64,000 nucleotides of DNA, from positions 372,001 through 436,000 of the forward strand of contig NZ_AOLQ01000069.1 of NCBI RefSeq assembly GCF_000337775.1. The letters run 5' to 3'. The stretch comes from Haloarcula vallismortis ATCC 29715 (GTDB lineage Archaea > Halobacteriota > Halobacteria > Halobacteriales > Haloarculaceae). Below, in pieces: positions 35,195-42,515 of this stretch (position 1 is its first letter; each line of letters begins with the position of its first letter). The notes under the pieces are model-generated. The model saw only the letters and a program-made list of their open reading frames with translations. It had not been told where the DNA came from and ran no database searches. The position numbers and the translations under genes were made by a program.

Positions 35195-36472
35195 CTACGA
35201 CGTGCTCTGTGACCCGCTGTTCCCGTTCCCCTGGCCGCTGCCGCCATTACCACCCTGTCCGCCACCGTTTCCCTGGCCGTCGTCATTTCCCTGATTTCCT
35301 CCGTCATCCGCGTTATCGTTGTCTCCATCGGAAGTGTCGTCGGAGCCATCGTCACTGTCAGAGGCGTCGTCGGAGCCATCGTCACTGTCAGAGGCGTCGT
35401 CGGAGCCATCGTCACTGTCAGAGGCGTCGTCGCTGTCAGAAGCGTCGTCGCTGTCAGAGGCGTCGTCAGAATCCGTCGTGTCGCCTGAGTCCCCGGCGTC
35501 ATCGTCATCAGGAGCGTCATCTGAACCGGTGTCGTCTCCGGCGGTATCGTCACTGCTATCGCTCTCGTCCCCGTTTCCCTCGCTGTCACCGCTTTCAGTA
35601 CCGGATTCATCGCGGTCCGCGTTGTCGGTGCCTCGTTCACCCTGCTCAGGCCCGTTCCCCGCTCCCTGGTTCTCGCCGTCGGACTCGCCGGTTTCGTTTT
35701 CGCTGTCGTCGGGCGCGTTATCCGGTGGCTCTCGGTCGCTCTCGTTTCCCTGTTGCCCGGGGGCATCATCGGGCGGTCCCCGTTCGCTTTCGTTCGCACC
35801 CCGTTCGGACGTATTCGCTGGTGGTCCTCGTTCGCTCTGATTGACCCCACCGTCGTCGGGCGGCCCCTGGTCAGTCCGATTGACTGGGGCGTCGTCCGGT
35901 GGGCCCTGCTCACCTGGGCCGGCGGTATCCGGCGGTCCGGCGATGCCGCGCGCAATCGACGAGACCTGCTGGCCGGAAAGCTTGCTGGCGTTCTGCTTCA
36001 GTCGCTCCAGCGCGGTGTCGTCCACGCCGGTCTGTTCGGCAGCCGTGTCAGTGTCGTTGATGGCGGTTTGCAGCCCTTCGATCTCCGTGACGAGTCGGCT
36101 TCGCTGGGCCACGTAGGCCTGCTCACTGATGCTTCCGTTCTCGTATCGCTGTTCGAGCGTGGTGTTGCGCTCCTGTAGCCGTTCCAGTCGGCGTTCGAGC
36201 GAGCCAGCTCGCTCTGTGACGAGCTCGGCTCGTCCAGTACCGTTCGATTGGTTGTATGCCGACCGCCACATTCCGTTCTCGACTGTGTCGTTCGTGGCGG
36301 CGGCGTTCGACTGGAGGAACGCCGTGAGCTGCGTTCCCATTCCGCTGGCAGAGTCGTTCTGCGTGGCCACTGTCTCCGTCGTGGTCTCCTGTGCTGTCAC
36401 GGCCGGGAGGCCGATAGCGACAGCCACGACGAAGACCAGCACTGTGAGGAGCGTGGCCTGGCGTGGGCTCAT
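35195..36472 (-). CDS. Secreted Ser/Asp-repeat protein with signal peptide
   Basis: A 425-aa protein. Residues 1-27 are a signal peptide (ATLLTVLVFVVAVAIGLPAVTA). Residues about 85-165 form a helical coil (LERRLERLQERNTTLEQRYENGSISEQAYVAQR). The rest is low-complexity: Gly-Pro-Pro-Asp repeats (GPPDDAPVN, GPPDDGGVN), then Ser-Asp blocks, and a Gly/Asn tail. N-x-S/T sequons are common, so glycosylation is likely. A cell-surface or envelope role is plausible; the coiled region resembles haloarchaeal DUF7096 proteins, but I am not certain. Confidence 0.85.
   Translation of the reverse strand: MSPRQATLLTVLVFVVAVAIGLPAVTAQETTTETVATQNDSASGMGTQLTAFLQSNAAATNDTVENGMWRSAYNQSNGTGRAELVTERAGSLERRLERLQERNTTLEQRYENGSISEQAYVAQRSRLVTEIEGLQTAINDTDTAAEQTGVDDTALERLKQNASKLSGQQVSSIARGIAGPPDTAGPGEQGPPDDAPVNRTDQGPPDDGGVNQSERGPPANTSERGANESERGPPDDAPGQQGNESDREPPDNAPDDSENETGESDGENQGAGNGPEQGERGTDNADRDESGTESGDSEGNGDESDSSDDTAGDDTGSDDAPDDDDAGDSGDTTDSDDASDSDDASDSDDASDSDDGSDDASDSDDGSDDASDSDDGSDDTSDGDNDNADDGGNQGNDDGQGNGGGQGGNGGSGQGNGNSGSQSTS
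35336..35461 (-). repeat. In-frame tandem repeats encoding Ser/Asp stretches
   Basis: Three exact or near-exact 30-bp units (35336-35365, 35366-35395, 35396-35425; protein unit DASDSDDGSD) followed by two 18-bp units (35426-35443, 35444-35461; DASDSD). Such units change copy number easily, so protein length may vary between strains. Confidence 0.85.
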
Positions 36473-36568
36473 TCCTATCCCTACTTCGGCCCTCCCACAT
36501 CAAAAAGAAACGCCTTCGTTCGTGCTGTTCACAGATTCCTGAAACAACCGCAAATAGTCCAAGAGTGT

Positions 36569-37213
36569 TTAAGATGCCTTTTGCGTCGGCTCTTCCATCG
36601 GCAGCAGCCGCCAGGCGATTACCACCGACAGCACCGATAGTGCGACGGTGGCGAGCGGTAACACGAGTTCTGGGTCGTATCGGAGCGGCGGATGATAGCC
36701 GAAGCCGTAATCGAGCACGTCGTTACCGAGTGCCAGCACCAGTGCAGTCGCGAGTGCGCCTCTCGTCGTCCGGGCGTAGTGGGGAACTAACAGCCCCTCG
36801 GCGACGAAGCCGAGGTGGGTGACGATGATGCCGAAATACGCCCACGGGGCGGGGAAGTAGGCGTCGAAGCCGATGTTTAACGCCACGACGGTCCACAGCC
36901 CCATCTTGACCAGCCAGACCAGCGCAATAGTGTGGAGGTACGCGAGTGGCACCGTCAGCGGGACCTCGTCGAGCGACCTACCAAGAAACGGCAGGAGAGT
37001 CGCCACCGACAGCGTCATCAGGAATAGTGCGGCCGGTGAATCTGCGTACAGCGGCCAGAGAAACGTCGACACCTCGGGCATTGTCTCGACGTAATACCGG
37101 ATACCGACGAGCATCGCGACAGCATTGACGACCAGCAGCCACACGAGACTCGGTGTCTGTTCCAGATAGTACCGCGCGTACCGACGTGGCAACGGCCCCC
37201 GCTGCTCGCTCAT
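36569..37213 (-). CDS. DUF1405-family membrane protein
   Basis: A 214-aa protein with about six spans. The block RYYLEQTPSLVWLLVVNAVAMLVGIRYYVETM (about residues 14-45) and later PLYADSPAALFLMTLSVATLLPFLGRS match the DUF1405 family known from Bacillus and haloarchaea. The function is unknown. The ATG at 37213 gives this N-terminus; the frame extends upstream through the next gene without conserved residues. It is divergent from the DUF5802 gene, 147 bp away. Confidence 0.9.
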   Translation of the reverse strand: MSEQRGPLPRRYARYYLEQTPSLVWLLVVNAVAMLVGIRYYVETMPEVSTFLWPLYADSPAALFLMTLSVATLLPFLGRSLDEVPLTVPLAYLHTIALVWLVKMGLWTVVALNIGFDAYFPAPWAYFGIIVTHLGFVAEGLLVPHYARTTRGALATALVLALGNDVLDYGFGYHPPLRYDPELVLPLATVALSVLSVVIAWRLLPMEEPTQKAS

Positions 37214-37360
37214 GGATTGATTCGGGACCGCTCGCGGGATAGCCCTGTCGGACGGGAGCTGGCATCGGGTCACCGACTGTGAGTTCGCGCTGTTTGCACG
37301 GCGGCAAAAGGTTGCCGGCGAACACTTATGTATGTGAATAGCACACATACAGTTGCACCG

Positions 37361-37726
37361 ATGTTCGAACAGTTTTCGCGGGGATACTACCTCGGCCGCC
37401 TCTACGTCGAACCGAGAGATGACGCGGCGGCCGCGATGTGTCGCGAGCAGCACGAACGAGTGAACGAACAGTTGTATGCCTCTGGCGAGGGAGTCGAACG
37501 CACAGACTATCCGCTGGTAATGAAACTCGGCTCCCAGCACTTCGCCGTCCACGGGGACGAACAGGTCCCAGCGGACACACTCGTCGTTCCCGAATCGATG
37601 CTCGAAGACGCCAACGTCCGGAACCCGCCAAGCCTCGAAGAAGTATTTCTGGCGAAAGCGGACCACGCCGCACAACTGCTCTCTATCTCGGAGGGAACGC
37701 CGACACTCCCAGACACTGCCGTCTGA
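37361..37726 (+). CDS. DUF5802-family protein
   Basis: A 121-aa soluble protein (MFEQFSRGYYLGRLYVEP...) with HERVNEQLYASGEGVERTDYPLVMKLGSQHFAVHGDEQVP; these match the haloarchaeal DUF5802 family. No function is known. An in-frame ATG at 37328 would add 11 residues, but the 37361 start matches the family N-terminus. Confidence 0.87.
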   Translation: MFEQFSRGYYLGRLYVEPRDDAAAAMCREQHERVNEQLYASGEGVERTDYPLVMKLGSQHFAVHGDEQVPADTLVVPESMLEDANVRNPPSLEEVFLAKADHAAQLLSISEGTPTLPDTAV

Positions 37727-38162
37727 GCGGTTGAAACCCACGCTATTCCGTTTTCACTGGCCACCGGGCGAATCGGACTCATGAAACGTGTAATAAGTAG
37801 GTTATACGCTTAAGCTACAGACCAATGGGGCTCGGGAGCCTCTGTTTGCCTGTATGTCACAGCGAAAGCACGCTGCGGAGCGGGATCGCGCTGCTGAATC
37901 CAAATTCTACCTTCCCGCCGGGGTATCCCCGTCGAGTGAAGCCAGCTGGCCTGACCGTCTCTGGGCCTTGCTGTTCAACCATCGCGTCTGAGCCGGCGAC
38001 ATCGCCGTGCGAGGACCCGCTGGCTCAGCTCAACCGACCCAGTTAAACTCCCGCACCACCACTCTCTACCAACACCAGGCATTTGAGACAGATTCCTGCC
38101 GGGCGTCTCCATCAGACATCGTGATAACACGCGCTGGGCCACTCACACCACTCTACAGACAC
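37727..38162. other. 436-bp intergenic region with promoter-like elements and a candidate small ORF
   Basis: It lies between the DUF5802 and HTH-regulator genes. A TTATACGCTTAAGC stretch (37802-37815) includes the 8-bp palindrome GCTTAAGC and could be a promoter; a candidate 45-aa ORF follows at 37854. Nothing else recognisable. Confidence 0.5.
37854..37991 (+). CDS. Candidate small protein, 45 aa
   Basis: MSQRKHAAERDRAAES then a segment with FYLPAGVSPSSEASWPDRLWALLFNHRV. It has reasonable haloarchaeal composition, including Asp/Glu and Arg. A TTATAC element at 37802 and the GCTTAAGC palindrome precede it. A longer frame starting at 37825 overlaps it in another phase and has less halophilic composition, so the reading is uncertain. 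Confidence 0.35.
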   Translation: MSQRKHAAERDRAAESKFYLPAGVSPSSEASWPDRLWALLFNHRV

Positions 38163-38828
38163 ATGACTGATATCAAGGCGGTTATCCGGGTCGAGCATCC
38201 CGACATCGTACTCACAGAGACCGTAACCCACGACCCGGGCTCAACAGTCAGGTCCGTGTCTGAGGCGGGCACGGACCCGACATCGGGCAAGTTCTTTTAC
38301 CACATCGAATCGTCCGACTTCCAGCAGTTCGAGGACGGATTACGGAACGACAGCACTATCGGTGAATTCGAACGCGTCATCGAAACCAGAGCCGGCGAAG
38401 CCATCTACAGCTTCGAGTACACGGACGAAGCGAAGATACTTTCGCCCGTAATCTCCGCCGCAAACGGGGTTATCCTTGACATGGAAAACGACGGGAGCGC
38501 GTGGATACTGACGATATGGATGCCCGAACGGACGGCTCTCGCTCGTCTCTGGGACTACGCACAGGAGAACGACATCGACATCGACCTGTTGCGTGTGAAC
38601 GAGTACGCGAGTCTGGGGAACACGGACGCAGGGCTGACCGACAGCCAGCGGGAGGCGCTCCTCGTCGCCCTCGAAACGGGGTATTTCGAAGAGCCGCGGA
38701 ACGCAACTCTCGGCGATGTTGCCGCCGACCTGGATATCTCTCAGCCTGCGGCCGGCGGTCTCCTTCGACGCGGCATCAGGCGGCTCATCATCTCCTCGTT
38801 GGGAGACCACGACGAACAGCCGGACTGA
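38163..38828 (+). CDS. Bacterio-opsin-activator-type HTH regulator
   Basis: A 221-aa regulator with an N-terminal sensory-type domain (MTDIKAVIRVEHPDIVLTETVTHDPGS, alpha/beta) and a C-terminal HTH-10-type domain: LTDSQREALLVALETGYFEEPRNATLGDVAADLDISQPAAGGLLRRGIRRLI (about residues 160-211), which is the hallmark of the haloarchaeal Bat family. Ligand and targets are unknown. It stands alone; the Vms1-like gene begins 71 bp after it. Confidence 0.92.
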   Translation: MTDIKAVIRVEHPDIVLTETVTHDPGSTVRSVSEAGTDPTSGKFFYHIESSDFQQFEDGLRNDSTIGEFERVIETRAGEAIYSFEYTDEAKILSPVISAANGVILDMENDGSAWILTIWMPERTALARLWDYAQENDIDIDLLRVNEYASLGNTDAGLTDSQREALLVALETGYFEEPRNATLGDVAADLDISQPAAGGLLRRGIRRLIISSLGDHDEQPD

Positions 38829-38899
38829 TCGGTAACGCTTCGATGCAGTGGCGGCCCGGGAAGTCACTTTTAAGCCTGTCCCCGTCTGCCATTCAGTCG

Positions 38900-39793
38900 A
38901 TGCTTGACCGGTTGCTGGGACGAGCGTCGCTGAAGGAGCAGGTGGCCGAACTCGAGGAGGAGAACCACCACCTCGAACGACAGCTCGACGCCGAGAAGGA
39001 GCGCCGCGCCGACGCAGCGACCGAGCGCCAGCGGGCCGAGGCCGAGGTCAATCGGCTGGAGGACCGCATCGTCGAACTCTAGGACCGAGTCGAACGCCTG
39101 CAAAACGAGGAGGGAGAATCGACGTTCCGAGCCGAGGAGACGCTCAGTCGGGCACGTCTGAGTGAAGTCCTCGACCGGCTGGAGTCCTTCGAGACGGAGC
39201 CGGAGGGCGTGTTCACAGCCTACGTCGACGCGGAGCGCTCCCTGCCCGGCCCGGTCCAGAACGCCTTTGGCGACCGCGCGTCGCTGGTCGCAAGTGCCGC
39301 GCCGTGCCTCGCGGTCACCGACGACACCGGCCTCCTGTCGGCCTGTCTGTCCGTCCCAGCGCCGCCGTCGCCGTTCGCCGAGTGGGGCGACGCCGTTCGG
39401 CTGGACCGGTCGTGGTTCGAACCGACCGGCGAGCACGTCGTCGCGCTGGTCCGCTCAGACCTGTTCGCGCTGGGCGAGTACGACGGCCGGGAGCAGACTG
39501 CCTTCCACGGCTTCGACTCGGAGCTCAAGAGCCAACACTCCAAGGGCGGCTTCTCACAGAGCCGGTTCGAGCGACTCCGCGACCAGCAGATCGACTCCCA
39601 CCTCGACCGCTGTCGGGCCGCTATCGAGGCGGTGTCGCCCGACCGGCTGTACGTCGTCGGCGAGGGGTCGGTCATCCACGAGTTCGAAGACCTCGCGGCG
39701 GCGACGAAGCCGGTCGACGCGACCGGCGAGCCCGACGAGGCGCTCGACGATGCCGTCCGGTCGCTGTGGACTGTTCGGTTGCGCGTGCCGTAG
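38900..39793 (+). pseudogene. Vms1/VLRF1-like peptidyl-tRNA hydrolase gene interrupted by an in-frame TAG
   Basis: Codons 1-60 encode a coiled-coil leader (LKEQVAELEEENHHLERQLDAEKERR); codon 61 is TAG (39080-39082). The same frame then continues without a break to 39793 and encodes the VLRF1-type domain with the KGGFSQSRFERLRDQQ motif that bears the catalytic Gln region of Vms1/ANKZF1 release factors. These enzymes cleave nascent chains from tRNA on stalled 50S subunits. A CAG-to-TAG change in the coiled coil would explain it. No good start remains after the stop except a GTG at 39209, which removes the first strand of the domain. Confidence 0.82.
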
Positions 39794-39867
39794 TTCGGGC
39801 CCGTCCATCCCATCTCCGTCGGTGCCGGTTCCGTAGCTTTTTCGCAGGGCGGCGATTCTGTCCGGCT

Positions 39868-40878
39868 ATGGCCGTAGCCATCTTAACACACGAAGCGTTC
39901 CCCGACCGGGCCAAGACAGCCGTCGGGCTGTTGCGGTACGGTGACCGCGACGTACGAGCGCTCGTCGACCGCGAACGGGCCGGACAGCGCGTCCACGACG
40001 CGCTCCCGGACGTACAGGACGCTCCAATCGTCGCGTCGATGGCCGACGTGCCCGACGTCGACGCGCTCGTCATCGGCATCTCACCTATCGGCGGGGAGTT
40101 CGACGAGTCCTGGCGCGAAGACGTACGCACGGCACTGAAACGCGGCTGTGACGTGTACGCTGGACTGCACGACTTTCTGGCCGACGACGAAGAGTTCGCC
40201 CGCCTCGCCGCGGAACACGACGCCGAACTCCACGACCTCCGCAAGCCGCCAGCGGACCTGACCGTGGCGGCGGGCACTGCCGGCGACGTCGACGCGACGG
40301 TCGTCACGACTGTCGGCACCGACTGTTCGACGGGGAAGATGACGGCATCCTTCGAAATCCGCGACGCGGCGCGGGAACGCGGCCTCGACGCCGCTGTCGT
40401 CCCGACCGGACAGACCGGCATCGCAATCACCGGCCGGGGTATCGTCGTCGACCGCGTCATCGCCGACTACGCCGCTGGCGCGGTGGAACGGCTGGTCCAA
40501 GAGGCGCAGGCAGCGGACCTCCTCGTGGTCGAAGGTCAGGGCGCACTGGCCCATCCGGCCTACTCGGGCGTGACGACGAGCATCCTCCACGGGTCGGTCC
40601 CGGATGCGCTCGTTATGTGCCACGAAGCCGGCCGCGAGGCCATCCACGGCTACGAGTCGTTCGCCATTCCGCCGCTCTCCGAGTACGTCGACATTTACGA
40701 GCGCCTCGCCGCCCCTATCTCGGACGCATCAGTCGTCGCGGGGATGCTGAACACGCACCACCTCGACGACGACGCGGCCGCGAATGCTGTCACAGGGTAC
40801 AGCGACGCGCTGGGCGCACCGGCGACTGACCCAGTCCGCCATGGCGTTCCCGAGGAGGTACTAGACGCTATCCTATGA
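39868..40878 (+). CDS. dgcN: DUF1611-family protein, DgcN-type D-glutamate N-acetyltransferase candidate
   Basis: A 336-aa protein with an N-terminal Rossmann-like part (VAILTHEAFPDRAKTAVGLLRYG) and a P-loop-like GTDCSTGKMTASFEI (about residues 151-165), followed by VPTGQTGIAI and VVEGQGALAHPAYSGVTTSILHG. This matches the DUF1611 family (COG3367), in which marine bacteria use DgcN with DgcA to acetylate and racemise D-glutamate. The 4-bp overlap with the next gene, an epimerase, supports the same pathway here. Activity in haloarchaea is inferred. Confidence 0.88.
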   Translation: MAVAILTHEAFPDRAKTAVGLLRYGDRDVRALVDRERAGQRVHDALPDVQDAPIVASMADVPDVDALVIGISPIGGEFDESWREDVRTALKRGCDVYAGLHDFLADDEEFARLAAEHDAELHDLRKPPADLTVAAGTAGDVDATVVTTVGTDCSTGKMTASFEIRDAARERGLDAAVVPTGQTGIAITGRGIVVDRVIADYAAGAVERLVQEAQAADLLVVEGQGALAHPAYSGVTTSILHGSVPDALVMCHEAGREAIHGYESFAIPPLSEYVDIYERLAAPISDASVVAGMLNTHHLDDDAAANAVTGYSDALGAPATDPVRHGVPEEVLDAIL

Positions 40879-41912
40879 ACTGGCGCGTCGACCGCTACGA
40901 CCTGCCGCTGTCGAACCCGTTCGGCATCTCACGAGAGACAAGCGAGACGAGCGAGACCGTCGTGGTCGAACTCACCCGCGAGGAAACCACAGGCATCGGG
41001 GCTGTCACGCCGTCGGCATACTACAACGAGAGCGCGGCGTCGGTGGCCGAAACGCTGCCATCACTCTGTGAGGTCGTCGACCGAATCGGCGACCCACACG
41101 CCCAGCAGCGAATCGAGCAGGAACTCGACGAGCAAGCGCCGGACCAGCCTGCCGCCCGGATGGCACTCTCTATCGCCGTCCACGACCTCGCCGCTCGGCA
41201 ATTAAATCTGCCGCTGTACCGCCGGTGGGGCCTTGACCCCGATGCGGTCCCACCGACTACCTACACAGTCGGCATCGACTCGCCCGAACGGATGGCCGAG
41301 AAAGCCAGCGGGGCAGCGGCCAGCGGCTTCGGCCATCTGAAGGTCAAACTCGGGACTGACGACGACCGGGCGCGGCTGGACGCGGTTCGAGACGCTGTCC
41401 CCGACGCCGAGATACGGGTTGACGCCAACGCCGCTTGGACCGTACAGGAGGCCATCGACAAGGCGGACTGGCTTGCCGACGCTGGCGTGACGATGCTGGA
41501 ACAGCCGGTCGAGGCCGACGACATCGACGGCCTCCGCCGTGTGACCGACGCGACTGGGATTCCCGTCGCCGCCGACGAATCCTGTGTGACTGCGTCGGAC
41601 GTGCCGCGGGTCGCCGATGCCTGTGACATCGTCAACGCCAAACTGGTCAAATGCGGCGGCCTCCGGCCCGCAATGCGGCTTCTCAACGCCGCTACGGCCC
41701 ATGATCTCGATCTGATGCTCGGCTGTATGGTCGAGTCCAACGCCAGCATCGCCGCTGCGGCCCACCTTGCACCGCTCGTCGACTACGTCGACCTCGACGG
41801 GGCGCTTCTGCTGGCGTCAGACCCCTACAGCGGGGTGCCGTTGGAGGGCGACGTGTTCGATCTGACCGGGATGTCGGCCGGAACGGGCACCCGACGGACG
41901 CGAGATGCGTAA
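40875..41912 (+). CDS. dgcA: Enolase-superfamily epimerase, DgcA/dipeptide-epimerase type
   Basis: A 345-aa mandelate-racemase-like protein. The capping domain (residues 1-120) is followed by a barrel with the catalytic Lys in GHLKVKLG (KxK, about residue 158), metal ligands Asp in IRVDANAAWT, Glu in MLEQPVEADD, Asp in VAADESC, and the second Lys in NAKLVKCGGL. These fit L-Ala-D/L-Glu epimerases and DgcA N-acetyl-glutamate racemases. It overlaps dgcN by ATGA, so co-translation is likely. Which substrate it takes cannot be decided from sequence. Confidence 0.9.
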   Translation: MNWRVDRYDLPLSNPFGISRETSETSETVVVELTREETTGIGAVTPSAYYNESAASVAETLPSLCEVVDRIGDPHAQQRIEQELDEQAPDQPAARMALSIAVHDLAARQLNLPLYRRWGLDPDAVPPTTYTVGIDSPERMAEKASGAAASGFGHLKVKLGTDDDRARLDAVRDAVPDAEIRVDANAAWTVQEAIDKADWLADAGVTMLEQPVEADDIDGLRRVTDATGIPVAADESCVTASDVPRVADACDIVNAKLVKCGGLRPAMRLLNAATAHDLDLMLGCMVESNASIAAAAHLAPLVDYVDLDGALLLASDPYSGVPLEGDVFDLTGMSAGTGTRRTRDA

Positions 41913-41957
41913 CGCTAGGACAGGAAATAAAAAATCAGGTGGCGGTTTGTGACCTGC

Positions 41958-42431
41958 TTACGCCGATTCGACGGCGTCCAGCAGCTCTTCGTAGTCCGGC
42001 TCGTTGGTCGGGTCGTCGGCGACCCAGCTGTAGGCGACCTCGCCGTCGTCGTCGACGACGAACACGGCGCGGTTGGCGACGCCGAGCAGCCCGAGGTCTT
42101 CGATATCAATTTCGAGGTCGTAGTCCTGAATCGCCGACCGGCCCATGTCGCTGACCAGGTCGAACTCCAGACCGTGTTCGTCGCGGAAGGAGTTCAGCGA
42201 GAACGCCGAGTCGGCGCTGAGACCGAGCACCGTCGCCCCGGCGTCGTGGAAGTCACCGAGGTGGTCCTGCAGGGCGACCATCTCGTTGGAACACGGCGGC
42301 GTAAACGCGCCCGGGAAGAAGGCGAGCACGACCGGTCCGTCGCCAAGGTGGTCGCTCAGTTCGAAGGCCTCTACCTCACCGTTCGCGATTGTCGCCGAGA
42401 TGTCCGGCGCTGTGTCTCCAGTGGATACCAT
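41958..42431 (-). CDS. One-cysteine peroxiredoxin
   Basis: A 157-aa AhpC/TSA-type peroxidase. The peroxidatic Cys is in FTPPCSNEM (about residue 47), with the supporting Pro, Thr and Arg positions present. It is the only Cys in the protein, so the enzyme is a 1-Cys type that needs an external thiol. TATA GTATTTATTC (42456-42465) is centred 30 bp before the ATG at 42431, which I therefore prefer over the ATG at 42440. The glutamate-cysteine-ligase-like gene is upstream on the same strand. Confidence 0.94.
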   Translation of the reverse strand: MVSTGDTAPDISATIANGEVEAFELSDHLGDGPVVLAFFPGAFTPPCSNEMVALQDHLGDFHDAGATVLGLSADSAFSLNSFRDEHGLEFDLVSDMGRSAIQDYDLEIDIEDLGLLGVANRAVFVVDDDGEVAYSWVADDPTNEPDYEELLDAVESA

Positions 42432-42455
42432 CACCCACATATAACGGCGTCACCC

Positions 42456-42465
42456 GAATAAATAC
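42456..42465 (-). promoter_or_regulatory. TATA box of the peroxiredoxin gene
   Basis: GTATTTATTC, centred 30 bp upstream of the start at 42431. It shows that the peroxiredoxin can be transcribed independently of the ligase-like gene. Confidence 0.6.
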
Positions 42466-42515
42466 CCGCCATCCGGCAGGGCAGCCCCGACCCACTGCCG
42501 CCGCTGACTGGCCGC

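Noticed and set aside
35336-35461. Repeats as a CRISPR array
   Set aside because: The units are contiguous without spacers and lie in frame inside a Ser/Asp-rich protein.
37825-38046. A 73-aa ORF overlapping the 45-aa candidate
   Set aside because: Few acidic residues and six Cys in an unordered pattern; the other phase looks more like a haloarchaeal protein, though both remain uncertain.
38501-39082. A separate 193-aa ORF upstream of the Vms1-like domain
   Set aside because: Its first part is an antiphase reading of the Bat-type regulator gene; only the part from 38900 belongs to the Vms1-like gene.
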